From Bilophila sp964369665 (lineage in GTDB: Bacteria; Desulfobacterota; Desulfovibrionia; Desulfovibrionales; Desulfovibrionaceae), in NCBI GenBank assembly GCA_964369665.1, contig CAYJFS010000002.1:248001-312000 (forward strand): a stretch of DNA of 64,000 nt. The letters run 5' to 3'. The translations under genes and the position numbers were made by a program. The notes beneath the pieces were generated by a model. It saw only the letters and a list, made by a program, of their open reading frames with translations, had not been told where the DNA came from and did no database searches. Shown one piece after another: positions 44,216-53,622 of the stretch. Numbering within the stretch: the stretch's first letter is position 1; every line of letters begins with the position of its first letter.

Positions 44216-45808
44216 TTAGTTGGATAAATCTTTTGCCCATGATTCTATAAATATTTGAAAATATAAGCAAAATTTTAGAACTGCTTGAAGTTCATAACCA
44301 TATTCTTGTATAGAGGTGGACCAAACATGCCCTAGTGCATTAAACTGGTTATTGTTCATGAGTATGACTGTGATGTTTTCCACAGTACTCATGAACTTTT
44401 TTTTAAGGTGTGTTTGTGATTTGCAAGATAATAAATGATTGCCTTGATCCAAAAGTAATGTAAGTAAGTTAGATATATAAGATAATGTTTCTTGAGCTTT
44501 TTTTCTATACTCTATTGAAAGTAATGAGCTTTTTTGAGGTATAGGTTTATAGGAGATATTTTGTTGTTTAATGTCTATATTGTCAAGGAACTGACGGTAG
44601 TAGTGTCTTTGGATACAAAACCAAGTACTCCTATCTTCTTTATTATGTTCAGATATAGAATATAAATCAAGAAAATCTGTTGTGTCTTTTTGTGTTATCC
44701 AAACACGTATTTCAGAAGCAATGGCTGAAGAAACGGATTGAGGCCATGAGTGATGTTTTAGATAGAATTCAGTGAGTGTCCAGATATGTTCAGGTGAAAT
44801 TTTATTGTGGCAAATGAGGTTATGTGGACATTTTGTATCAAATTCACATGGGTGGCATGTTAATGCAGGCTCAATACAACAACATTTTTCAAGATAGGGT
44901 GCTGTGTCATATGCTTGTGCTGTAGCCAAAAATAATGCAAGAGAGGGTATACCTAAACCTGCTGCTAAATGCATGGTACCAGTATCATTTGTAATAAGTA
45001 ACTTTAATAGGGAGAGTGTAGAGGCTAGTTCTATAAGGGATGTTTTACCTATTAAATCAATACAAGGTGCACCTGTTTGCTTATATTCATTGGCAAGGTG
45101 TTGCTCTGATGAATGTCCAAATAATATTGGTATGATATTAAATTCTTTATATAATTGTTTCCCTAAATATACAAAATGTTTTACAGGCCATTGACGATAA
45201 GGTGCACTTGCACCTAATTGCATGCCTACATACAGAGGTGTTTGTTGTTCTTTATTTATATAAGAGAGTGATTTTTTTATGTTATCTTGAGATTGTTTTT
45301 TTAGTTGATACTTAGATGGAATATGGTCTACATGAGCTATTTTTCTGAATATATCAACAATGTTATAAGGACTACAGTTTCTTTTATAGCTTGTTGCTTC
45401 AAAAAAATTACCCCACATGGTATCGCTAATGCCAAAACCATATTTATCAATACTAAAGCCTTTTACTTGTATATTATTGGTAATGCCAATGTAGTGTGCA
45501 AGAATACGGGCAGGTAATGTAGGTGTAAGATTTAATATATAGTCAGCAGGGAAAGTATTTTTTATATCCTCTACCCAACAAAGAAGTTTATAGAGTCTTT
45601 TATACCAATCTTTATTTAAAGATACTGAAATATGATCACTAGGAAATGGTTTGATGTACTCTAAGTCAGATAAACAATGGCTTACTTCTATAAAGCTTTC
45701 TAAGCAGATGAGACCAACAGAGTGGCCTTTTGTTTTTAGTCCATGTATAACAGGCTGTGTTTGTAATAAATCACCTAATCTGGTTAAATTAATGATAAGT
45801 ATATGCAT
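44216..45808 (-). CDS. Family 9 glycosyltransferase (ADP-heptose:LPS heptosyltransferase-like) with C-terminal extension
   Basis: Residues 1-345 form a GT9 domain: MHILIINLTRLGDLLQTQP with the N-terminal RxGD signature, VGMQLGASAPYRQWPVKHF, and NDTGTMHLAAGLGIPSLALF, the conserved donor-binding region. A cysteine group (TCHPCEFDTKCPHNLICH) follows, as in many heptosyltransferases. Residues about 345-530 are an added helical region that I do not recognise. It would transfer heptose or another sugar to the lipopolysaccharide core on the cytoplasmic side of the inner membrane. It stands between tRNA-Thr and the helical pair, with no lipopolysaccharide gene immediately beside it. Confidence 0.82.
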   Translation of the reverse strand: MHILIINLTRLGDLLQTQPVIHGLKTKGHSVGLICLESFIEVSHCLSDLEYIKPFPSDHISVSLNKDWYKRLYKLLCWVEDIKNTFPADYILNLTPTLPARILAHYIGITNNIQVKGFSIDKYGFGISDTMWGNFFEATSYKRNCSPYNIVDIFRKIAHVDHIPSKYQLKKQSQDNIKKSLSYINKEQQTPLYVGMQLGASAPYRQWPVKHFVYLGKQLYKEFNIIPILFGHSSEQHLANEYKQTGAPCIDLIGKTSLIELASTLSLLKLLITNDTGTMHLAAGLGIPSLALFLATAQAYDTAPYLEKCCCIEPALTCHPCEFDTKCPHNLICHNKISPEHIWTLTEFYLKHHSWPQSVSSAIASEIRVWITQKDTTDFLDLYSISEHNKEDRSTWFCIQRHYYRQFLDNIDIKQQNISYKPIPQKSSLLSIEYRKKAQETLSYISNLLTLLLDQGNHLLSCKSQTHLKKKFMSTVENITVILMNNNQFNALGHVWSTSIQEYGYELQAVLKFCLYFQIFIESWAKDLSN

Positions 45809-45962
45809 ATAAAAACTATATACATGAACACATAAAGATAAAACAAAAAAGTAAAGAATATTAGAATAATGTAGTAAAAATGGATAGTAGTGGTGTGTAT
45901 AAGGAAGACAAAAAATAAGAAGTTATTAATTAGATAGTGTATATGATTATATCATGATATTA

Positions 45963-46038
45963 TGGAGCCCTTGAGCAGGATTGAACTGCTGACCTCATCC
46001 TTACCAAGGATGTGCTCTGCCAACTGAGCTACAAGGGC
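45963..46038 (-). tRNA. tRNA-Thr (anticodon GGT)
   Basis: Read on the minus strand, a full cloverleaf of 76 bases is seen: acceptor GCCCTTG pairs with CAAGGGC, D stem GCTC/GAGC, anticodon stem CATCC/GGATG around TTGGTAA (anticodon GGT), T stem and TTCAATC loop, and an encoded 3' CCA. It lies 15 bases before the lpxA stop region and upstream of the GT9 gene. Confidence 0.97.
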
Positions 46039-46053
46039 ATGGTATGTTTTACA

Positions 46054-46863
46054 TTAATCTGATACTTCATTTTGTGGTGCTATAGGGCAAATACCCCGTT
46101 CGCTTTTACGGATAAATTCAACAAATTCTTGTATTTCAGGAATATCTGTGTATTCATTCTCAAGTAAATGGAGTGCTTCTGTTCTAGGTATATCACTTTT
46201 CCATATAAGTTTAAAAGCATGTTTAAATGCTTTAATAACTTCAGGAGATGCATGTGCTCGTCTTAATCCAATAAGATTTGGCCCATGAAGAACAGCTCTA
46301 TAGCCAGCAGCAAGCATCCATGGAGGAAGATCTTGAGTAATACCTGTAACACCTCCAATAAAGGCATGTTTTCCTATTCTACAAAATTGATGAATTGCAG
46401 AAAGTCCACCAATAATAGCATAATCTTCTACTTGAACATGGCCAGCTAATGTAGCTGCATTTGACATAACAATATTGTTCCCAAGAATACAATCATGAGC
46501 AACATGTGTGTAAGCCATACATAGATTTTCATTACCAAGTTTTGTAATGCCTCCACCACCTTCTGTACCACGATGTAGTGTTGCAAATTCACGTATTTTA
46601 TTTTTATTACCTATTTCAATCCATGTTTTTTCACCAGAGAACTTTAAGTCTTGTGGGGTACCACCAACAATAGCATGGGAGAAAATATGGTTATCGTTGC
46701 CTATTTTGGTATATTGTTTAATAACAGCATGTGATTCTATAATATTTCTTTCACCAATAGTGACATCGTCCTCTATAACTACATAGGGTCCAACTTTTGT
46801 ATTGGAACCAATCTGAGCAGAAGGAGCAATAATAGCTGTAGAGTGAATAGTCGTTTGATTCAT
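46054..46863 (-). CDS. lpxA: Acyl-ACP:UDP-N-acetylglucosamine O-acyltransferase
   Basis: LpxA starts lipid A synthesis by adding a 3-hydroxyacyl chain to UDP-GlcNAc. It has the hexapeptide left-handed beta-helix (repeats such as IAPSAQIGSNTKVGPYVVI), the catalytic His in MAYTHVAHDCILGNN, the GGLSAIHQFCRIGKHAFIGG segment, and a helical C-terminus (RAHASPEVIKAFKHAFKLI). At 269 residues the length is normal. Start ATG overlaps the fabZ stop (TAATG). lpxI/lpxH and lpxB do not follow; tRNA-Thr does. Confidence 0.96.
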   Translation of the reverse strand: MNQTTIHSTAIIAPSAQIGSNTKVGPYVVIEDDVTIGERNIIESHAVIKQYTKIGNDNHIFSHAIVGGTPQDLKFSGEKTWIEIGNKNKIREFATLHRGTEGGGGITKLGNENLCMAYTHVAHDCILGNNIVMSNAATLAGHVQVEDYAIIGGLSAIHQFCRIGKHAFIGGVTGITQDLPPWMLAAGYRAVLHGPNLIGLRRAHASPEVIKAFKHAFKLIWKSDIPRTEALHLLENEYTDIPEIQEFVEFIRKSERGICPIAPQNEVSD

Positions 46864-47321
46864 TAGAAATCCTCTTTATTTACCATAGCTGCAGTAATGT
46901 CAGCTTCAGCTACAATGGTATTATCAACAAATGCTTGGCATGAAAATTTCCAGAGTTGTAAACGGTGACGCACAAGTTTACATTCAAGATCAAGCCTATC
47001 ACCTGGAGTAACTTGATGACGAAATTTGGTATTTTCTATACCAGTAAAAAAGAAAAATTTATTTTCTAAGTCACTGGGTAGAATAGCATGTAAGATAGTA
47101 ATGCCACTAGCTTGAGCCATAGCTTCTAAGATAAGTACACCTGGCATTATAGGTAAACCAGGAAAGTGACCTTGGAAAAATGGTTCATTAAAAGTAATGT
47201 TTTTATGTGCTTTAATATATTCTCCAGAGATTATTTCATTAATTCTGTCTACAAGAAGAAAAGGGTAGCGATGTGGCAATAGTTTTAAAATTTCTTGAAT
47301 AGACATAGTATTATGAGCCAT
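46863..47321 (-). CDS. fabZ: 3-hydroxyacyl-ACP dehydratase FabZ
   Basis: FabZ dehydrates 3-hydroxyacyl-ACP in fatty-acid elongation and competes with lipid A synthesis for the same substrate. It shows LLPHRYPFLLVDRI, the catalytic His in FFQGHFPGLPIMPGVL and the Glu in LILEAMAQASG. Length 152 residues. It sits between lpxD and lpxA, the classic order. Confidence 0.96.
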   Translation of the reverse strand: MAHNTMSIQEILKLLPHRYPFLLVDRINEIISGEYIKAHKNITFNEPFFQGHFPGLPIMPGVLILEAMAQASGITILHAILPSDLENKFFFFTGIENTKFRHQVTPGDRLDLECKLVRHRLQLWKFSCQAFVDNTIVAEADITAAMVNKEDF

Positions 47322-47327
47322 AGTTTT

Positions 47328-48359
47328 TCATTCCTGTAGATATTTTTCTTTTAGTAAAGATATTGTTTTTTCAAGAGCATTAAGCCTTTTAAAGATATTA
47401 GGGTATTGTGGCATAAGGCTAAGTGTTTTTAGATATGTCATTCGGTCAACAGCTGGAGATCCACCAAGGATATTATTATCTGGAACATCTCGTGCAATTC
47501 CAGACTGTGGTCCAATGGTAACGTTGTTACCAATAGTAATGTGTCCTGCAACACCAGTTTGACCTGCAAGTGTACAGTTGTTACCTACAGATGAAGAGCC
47601 AGAAATACCAACTTGGGAAACAATAAATGTGTTTTTTCCTATTGTGACATTATGGGCAATTTGGACAAGGTTATCGATTTTTGTGTTTTCAGCAATAGTT
47701 GTTGCATTGAGAGTTCCACGATCAATAGCAGTAGAGGCTCCTATCTCTACATTATCTTTAATTACAACTGTTCCAATTTGTGGAATTTTTTGTATTCCAT
47801 ATGCATTACGTGAAAAGCCAAAACCTTCCTTGCCTATAACTGATCCAGAATGTAAGATACATTTTTTACCAATGTGTGTATGAGCCATAATAACAGCGTG
47901 AGGGTAGAGAATACTTCCTTCATCTACAAAACATTTTTCACCAATATACACACCAGGGAATATACTAACATCTTTTTTTATTATTGTATGTGCACCAATA
48001 AAAGCAAATGGGTAAACAGTAACAGTTGGATCAACTATTGCTTCTGGGTGGATATATGCTTGTGGGCTTATACCATTAAAGCATCCTTGTGGTTTATCAA
48101 ATAGTGAAAGAAGTCTACCAAAATCTGTGTAAGGATCTTTACTAATTAGTGCACGTGGGATAGCATCTGCATATTCTTTTTTTATAATAACAGCACCAGC
48201 TTGCGTTGTTGCAAGCTGGTGAATGTATTTAGGATTGGAGAGAAAGCTCAACTCGTTTGGTGCTGCTGCTTGAAGGGTATTAACGCCTGTAATTTCAATT
48301 GTTTCTCCCTGTAATGGTAGATCCAGATATTGAGCAAGCTCAGCAAGTTGATAAGGCAT
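47328..48359 (-). CDS. lpxD: UDP-3-O-acylglucosamine N-acyltransferase
   Basis: LpxD adds the second acyl chain in lipid A synthesis. An N-terminal uridine-binding domain (about 1-100, LNTLQAA-like VNTLQAAAPNELSFLSNPKY) precedes the beta-helix of hexapeptide repeats, with the catalytic His in NLVQIAHNVTIG (about residue 240). A C-terminal coiled segment (KRLNALEKTISLLKEKYL) ends it. At 343 residues it is normal. Its start overlaps the ompH stop (TAATG), so they are coupled. Confidence 0.96.
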   Translation of the reverse strand: MPYQLAELAQYLDLPLQGETIEITGVNTLQAAAPNELSFLSNPKYIHQLATTQAGAVIIKKEYADAIPRALISKDPYTDFGRLLSLFDKPQGCFNGISPQAYIHPEAIVDPTVTVYPFAFIGAHTIIKKDVSIFPGVYIGEKCFVDEGSILYPHAVIMAHTHIGKKCILHSGSVIGKEGFGFSRNAYGIQKIPQIGTVVIKDNVEIGASTAIDRGTLNATTIAENTKIDNLVQIAHNVTIGKNTFIVSQVGISGSSSVGNNCTLAGQTGVAGHITIGNNVTIGPQSGIARDVPDNNILGGSPAVDRMTYLKTLSLMPQYPNIFKRLNALEKTISLLKEKYLQE

Positions 48360-48919
48360 TATTTTTTCCTTAAGAGATTCTCTGGTAACTTACTTCCAGC
48401 TTTTTTCCATGCAGTATTCATAGCTTCAAGAACTTCTTTTGTAACATCTAAGCTTTTATCAAGATACATAATACTACCACTTGCACTATCAAGAATAAGT
48501 TTTAATGATTTTTTCTTTGCAATACTTTCTGCTGCTGCATATATTTGCTCAGCTAAATATTGGCGTAAGTTATTTTCAGCTTGTTCAACTCTAACAGCAA
48601 AATCGCGTGATTTTTCTTCAAAAGAACGGCGTAACTCTAAAAATTCTCTCTGTTTTTCTTCTCGTGCTTGAGCAGACATAGCAGCTGCTTTTGCTTGTAG
48701 ATCATCAGCTTTTGTCTGTAAGTCTTTTGCTTGTTTCTCAAGCTGTGTTTTTTCATCGCCAAAGTCAGATTGTAATTTTTTCTGTGCAGCTTTAGCTGCT
48801 TCGCTTTCCATAGCAATTGATTGAGAGTTAAATATACCAACTGGGAAATCAGCAGCAATAACACTACTTGTCATGATTAAAAACATAACCACGAGTAGTG
48901 GTAGAGATTTACCTATCAT
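48359..48919 (-). CDS. OmpH/Skp family periplasmic chaperone
   Basis: A 186-residue exported protein. A signal peptide (about residues 1-22, cleavage near VIA-AD) is followed by VGIFNSQSIAMESEAAKAAQ, the Skp body start, and a long coiled-coil helix pair (KQAKDLQTKADDLQAKAAAMS, REFLELRRSFEEKSRDFA). Skp-type proteins hold unfolded outer-membrane beta-barrel proteins on the way to BamA. A good AAGGAG lies before ATG 48919. It forms one unit with lpxD-fabZ-lpxA. Confidence 0.88.
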   Translation of the reverse strand: MIGKSLPLLVVMFLIMTSSVIAADFPVGIFNSQSIAMESEAAKAAQKKLQSDFGDEKTQLEKQAKDLQTKADDLQAKAAAMSAQAREEKQREFLELRRSFEEKSRDFAVRVEQAENNLRQYLAEQIYAAAESIAKKKSLKLILDSASGSIMYLDKSLDVTKEVLEAMNTAWKKAGSKLPENLLRKK

Positions 48920-49043
48920 AATGAGTCTCCTTGAATAGTTCAGTTTTAGATTACTTTGATTTTTTTAGCCAAAAGCTCATGGATAGCCTCCATACACAAA
49001 TACGTCAAGATATTAAATGTAATTTATAAAAAGGTACGGCATC

Positions 49044-50846
49044 CTATGGTCGTTGATGTAACTCTCCTGCATAAATAAGAATGCCTTTTGCAATACCTTC
49101 TGCTAAGGCTGATCTGTATTTGTTAGATGATAGACGTTGTGCTTCTGTTTTATTACTACAGTAACCAACTTCAATAAGCACTCCTGGCATTCTTGAGCCC
49201 ATTAGAACATGGAATGGTGCAGAACGAATACCACCATCATGAGCTTTATAATTTTTTTGTAACAGATGCACAAGAGCATTTTTTTGAATTGTTTCAGCAA
49301 GTTTTCTTGACTCTTGTGTTCGTGCTCCAAGTAAAACATCTGCAAGAAATCGTTCTAAGTCTCCAAGTTTATGGTCACTAGTAGCATTTTCAACACATGC
49401 TAATTTCATAGACTCTGTGCTTCTTGCAAAATCAAGATAATAGGTTTCAAATCCATGTGCTTGATTATTTTCACTAGCATTAATATGGATAGAAATCATT
49501 AGGTCTACTTTTAGTTCATTAGCTTTTCTTGTTCGAGCCCCTAAGGTAATCCAGGTATTATTTGTTCGGGTATAATGTATACGTAACCCTTGACGGGATA
49601 ATATATCACCCACTTGTTTTGCTACATCTAATGCTGCTTCACTTTCCACTATACCATTATACACAGCTCCAACATCTTTTCCACCATGTCCAGGATCAAT
49701 TAGTATTGTTTTTACACGCAGACCAAGTTGTTGTGCAAGATTATGGTTTTTTTTTAATATGGGGTGTATTTCGTTGCTTACAGTTTTTTTTGATTGTGCA
49801 GACTGGCCAACTTTAAGACTTTTATTGAGGCCTGTTGCAAGCGTTGATGCATATACAATAATTTGAAAAGGGTTTTTTTTTATTTCTACTTTAAAAGTTT
49901 TTAAAGCTGAAATATCTAATAGGATTTTTATATTGCCTGGTGTAGAAACATCAACCCTTAATTTTTTTAGGTCACCTTTTTTAGGACTTACGCCAGGCTT
50001 AATGTCTGGTTTAGGTATTGCATTAGGTATTTCTAAAGTTAAGCGAGGAGATAAGTTTTTTTTAGTATTTGCTGCTTCTGATAAAATTTTCCACTGAACA
50101 GGCTCATTAAATGTACAAATAATTTTAATTATATGATTTTGTTGTTCCCAATGGATTTTGTTAAGATAGAGTTTTTTTTGTGTAGAACTGCTTTTATTTT
50201 GTTCTTTTTTTTGTATAGAAGTATGCTCTTGTTCTTTTTTCTTTGAGTTTTCTATTTTAGGATTGTCTTTTTTTTTAGAAGATATAATTTTTTCTAAATA
50301 AGCTTTTGCTTGAGGTGTTTGTTTACTATTAGGGTATTGCTGGATAAGTCTTTTTAAGAGTTCTTGTGCTCTATTTGAATTTTTTATTTGCTCTTCGTAT
50401 ATTTTAGCCATATGCAATAATGCATCTTCTGTAATAGTTCTTTTAGGGTATTGCTTAACCAGTATTTCATAACGTTCAAGAGCTTTTTTTGCATCAGATG
50501 TTGATGCTGAATACATAGCTAGATATTCAAGAGCTAGTGCAGAATAATACATTGCAAAAGGTCTATTAATCCATTCAGGGGTGATTTTATAGATATTAGA
50601 AAAAGTATCAGAGAGTTTAATCCAAGGCTCTCGTAATGTTCTTTTTTTTACATCAGCACAAAGTTTATTGAGTTCTTGTTTTGCTTGTTGATATTGAGTA
50701 ACAGGTGTTTGTATTTTACTCTCTATGGCTAAGAGCATCCTGGGAAAAGAAAAGTAGCATATAATGAATACATATAAAATGTATCTATTGTAATAAGAAG
50801 TGTTTTGAGAAACAGCAAGGACTTGTTTTTTTGTAGTAGTGCTCAT
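49044..50846 (-). CDS. N-acetylmuramoyl-L-alanine amidase (AmiABC type) with TPR-like and AMIN domains
   Basis: A 600-residue periplasmic hydrolase that cuts the amide bond between MurNAc and the stem peptide, used in cell division and wall turnover. The N-terminal hydrophobic stretch (about residues 23-40) is a signal or anchor. A tetratricopeptide-like region follows (about 75-200, with repeated YP-ending helices), then a Lys-rich linker, an AMIN-type domain (about 235-340) and the amidase_3 domain (about 380-590). The zinc ligands appear in TILIDPGHGGKD, IVESEAALDVA and LMISIHINAS, with the catalytic Glu in GVLIEVGYCSN. The length is much greater than AmiC because of the TPR part. It lies between bamA and ompH. 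Confidence 0.9.
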   Translation of the reverse strand: MSTTTKKQVLAVSQNTSYYNRYILYVFIICYFSFPRMLLAIESKIQTPVTQYQQAKQELNKLCADVKKRTLREPWIKLSDTFSNIYKITPEWINRPFAMYYSALALEYLAMYSASTSDAKKALERYEILVKQYPKRTITEDALLHMAKIYEEQIKNSNRAQELLKRLIQQYPNSKQTPQAKAYLEKIISSKKKDNPKIENSKKKEQEHTSIQKKEQNKSSSTQKKLYLNKIHWEQQNHIIKIICTFNEPVQWKILSEAANTKKNLSPRLTLEIPNAIPKPDIKPGVSPKKGDLKKLRVDVSTPGNIKILLDISALKTFKVEIKKNPFQIIVYASTLATGLNKSLKVGQSAQSKKTVSNEIHPILKKNHNLAQQLGLRVKTILIDPGHGGKDVGAVYNGIVESEAALDVAKQVGDILSRQGLRIHYTRTNNTWITLGARTRKANELKVDLMISIHINASENNQAHGFETYYLDFARSTESMKLACVENATSDHKLGDLERFLADVLLGARTQESRKLAETIQKNALVHLLQKNYKAHDGGIRSAPFHVLMGSRMPGVLIEVGYCSNKTEAQRLSSNKYRSALAEGIAKGILIYAGELHQRP

Positions 50847-50931
50847 GCAGCTTTTTAATATATATGTTTTTATTCATCTATCTCCAGGGAAGGAATAAGT
50901 CTCTCTTGTTTTTTATAGGACTGTTGAATTC

Positions 50932-53622
50932 TTAAAAGAATTGTCCCATTGAAAATTCAAACCTACCATGAGTTTTTTCACCATTAACATTTTTATTAAG
51001 CGGTATACCATATGCAAACCTTAGGTCGCCCATAGGTGATCGCCATCTGAGTTCAAGACCAAATGAACGTTTTAGTTTTGAAAATGGTTTAGAAGTTTGA
51101 GCGGAATCTACTTGGAAACCTATATCAAAGAATGGAACAAGAGCTAAACCTAAATCTGGTTGAAATGTCCAAATATATTCTAAATTAAGGAAAGCCATTC
51201 TATCTCCACCAATTTCATCTTTATACCGAGGATCTTTAGGCGCAAGATCTTCTGTATCATATCCTCTAATACTATCTATACCTCCAATAAAGAAACGGTT
51301 AAACACTGGAACAGGTTTTTTATCATTTTTATATGCAGCACCAGCACGAGCACGCCAGTGGAAAATATAATTTTTATTTCTTAGGATAGTATGAAACCCT
51401 TGTAGTTCAACAATAGGTTTGAAGAAATTGTCATTACCTCCAAGACCACCACCACCATATTCAGCAGTGAGTTTTGCAATGTAACCTCTAGATGGTCTAT
51501 CACGACTATCAGTGGAATCATAGGTAAATCCAGAACTAATAACACTGGATGTATTTTTACCTTCATAGTCAAGATAGGATCGTGGAGCAGTTTCAGGTAT
51601 GTCGTAGAGTGTATACCTATCAAGTCTGTAACCAATGAAGACGGATGTATATTCTCCAATGGGATGAAAAAGTCGTATAGTATCTCCATATGTTTTTTTA
51701 CGGAAATCATCCCATTCATCTCGGACTGCATAAATATTATTACTAAAACCTAAGTTTGTATCAAAAATTCTTGGGTTGATGAAGGAAAGGTCAAGAGATG
51801 CAGTGACGCTTGAAATAAACCCTTCAAGGCCAATAAGATAGCCTTTCCCCCAAAGATTGCGTTCCATAATACTTCCAGAAACACCAAACTTAGAATATGT
51901 TGAATAACCTACGCCACCTGATAGTGAGCCTGTACGTTCTTCTTTTACATTGATGAGTAGATCTATCTCATCATCACTGCCTGTGGGTAAAATTTCTGTG
52001 TCAGCTTGAGAAAAGTAGCGTAGACGATGAAGTCGTTCATTAGAACGGCGTAGTTTTGCACCATTAAATGGATCACCATCAGCAAGACGAAGTTCACGGA
52101 AGATAACATTATCTCTTGTACGTACATTTCCTTCTACACCTACTCTACGAATAAAAACTTTTTGTTTTTTATCAATAACAAAAATAACATCAATGAGAGC
52201 TGTTTCATCATGTTTATTGGTTTCAAGATCGACTTCAGCAAAAGCATAACCATAATCAGAGTAGAAATCTGTTAGTGTTTTTATATCGTCTTGCATAACT
52301 GAAAGAGAAAAAAATTTTTCATACTCTTTGTGTTCATCAAGTTTGATAACATCTAGTAATTGTTGCTTTGTCTCAATAAGATCACCTTTAAAACCTACAT
52401 GACCAATTTTGTATCGTTTACCTTCTTTAACTTTAAATGTGACAATAATACCTTTATCGTCATGAGTAATTTCTGGTGCAGCAACTTGCACATCAATATA
52501 TCCATGGTTCATTGCATATGCTGAAATAGCTATAGAATCACGCTCAAGATATTCTTCACGGAGAACGCCTGTACCTGTAAACCATGACAAAATATTTCGT
52601 TTAGATAAAGCAAGCTCTCTTTTTATTTTACGTGGATTTATTGTCTCCAGGCCTTCTATTCGGACCTCTTTGATATAGAGTTTTTTTCCTTCATGAATAT
52701 TGAAAATAAGTTCAGCCACTCCTGGATCAGCTTTTTCTTGTATTTCATATTTTACATCAACAAGATAGTAACCTTCTTTACGATAGAGTTCCATAATTTT
52801 TTGAATATCTTGTGATAGTGTTTTGTCATTAATAACAGAGCCTTTTTTTGAACCCATAGCCGCAAGGATGTTGTCTTTACTTACAGCTTTAGAGCCGTTA
52901 ATAACAACATCAGTAATTTTAGGTTTTTCTACTACAGTAAAGATGAGTGTTTGGCCATTATTGTTTCTTTCAAGATGTGCAGAAACATTACTAAAATAGC
53001 CAAGACTCCATATACGTTTGAGCTCTTCATCAATTTTTGTAGGAGCAATTGGATCACCTTTATGTATAGAAAGACGAGTGATAATGATATCTGGATCAAG
53101 GATCTTAAGCCCTTGAATGGTAATGTTTGTGATGACATCTTTTTTGCTAATGGTAGAATTAATCTTTGTAGTGAGTTCTTCAATAGCAGACTGTAGTTGA
53201 ATGAGTCCTTTTTTTTTGATCAAGAAAGATTTTGCAGGTTGAGCATCTGATGCTTTAACAAGCCTAGCATTGATAACAATAGATTCTCCTTTTTGACTAA
53301 ATTCTCCATAAATAGCATAGGCTGCATGTGCTTGTCTTGCTAGTTGTTTTGCTGTTGAAAGATTAATTTGAGAGATTTTTTGTTTTTCAAGAGAGCTTTG
53401 TACAGTTTCGTCAGGGATGACGGAAAATCCTTTGTTTGTTATGGATTGTGATAGTAATATTGGAATTTCTGTATTTAAATAGTCAAGTTTAGAAGAGCCT
53501 TTTATTTGAAATGGCAAAATAAGGATAGTTGTATTTTCTTGAGCTGCATATATTGTTGTAGATATAAAAATTACTGTATTAAACATTAGCAGAACAAGTA
53601 TTCTGAGAAAATGTCTTTTCAT
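50932..53622 (-). CDS. bamA: Outer membrane protein assembly factor BamA with extra N-terminal domain
   Basis: BamA folds and inserts beta-barrel proteins. A signal peptide (about residues 1-26) is followed by an extra domain of about 140 residues (TTILILPFQIKGSSKLDYL, then QLARQAHAAYAIYGEFSQKG) that resembles TolB-N/FlgO-like folds. Five POTRA domains (about 160-560, first at VITNITIQGLKILDPDII) and the C-terminal barrel follow. The barrel has the L6 motif region (GGIDSIRGYDTEDL, VRGF/Y type) and ends in FEFSMGQFF with the terminal Phe. At 896 residues it exceeds the E. coli protein by about 85. Its first 44 bases overlap the end of lolD; GGAG before ATG 53622 supports this start. Confidence 0.92.
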   Translation of the reverse strand: MKRHFLRILVLLMFNTVIFISTTIYAAQENTTILILPFQIKGSSKLDYLNTEIPILLSQSITNKGFSVIPDETVQSSLEKQKISQINLSTAKQLARQAHAAYAIYGEFSQKGESIVINARLVKASDAQPAKSFLIKKKGLIQLQSAIEELTTKINSTISKKDVITNITIQGLKILDPDIIITRLSIHKGDPIAPTKIDEELKRIWSLGYFSNVSAHLERNNNGQTLIFTVVEKPKITDVVINGSKAVSKDNILAAMGSKKGSVINDKTLSQDIQKIMELYRKEGYYLVDVKYEIQEKADPGVAELIFNIHEGKKLYIKEVRIEGLETINPRKIKRELALSKRNILSWFTGTGVLREEYLERDSIAISAYAMNHGYIDVQVAAPEITHDDKGIIVTFKVKEGKRYKIGHVGFKGDLIETKQQLLDVIKLDEHKEYEKFFSLSVMQDDIKTLTDFYSDYGYAFAEVDLETNKHDETALIDVIFVIDKKQKVFIRRVGVEGNVRTRDNVIFRELRLADGDPFNGAKLRRSNERLHRLRYFSQADTEILPTGSDDEIDLLINVKEERTGSLSGGVGYSTYSKFGVSGSIMERNLWGKGYLIGLEGFISSVTASLDLSFINPRIFDTNLGFSNNIYAVRDEWDDFRKKTYGDTIRLFHPIGEYTSVFIGYRLDRYTLYDIPETAPRSYLDYEGKNTSSVISSGFTYDSTDSRDRPSRGYIAKLTAEYGGGGLGGNDNFFKPIVELQGFHTILRNKNYIFHWRARAGAAYKNDKKPVPVFNRFFIGGIDSIRGYDTEDLAPKDPRYKDEIGGDRMAFLNLEYIWTFQPDLGLALVPFFDIGFQVDSAQTSKPFSKLKRSFGLELRWRSPMGDLRFAYGIPLNKNVNGEKTHGRFEFSMGQFF

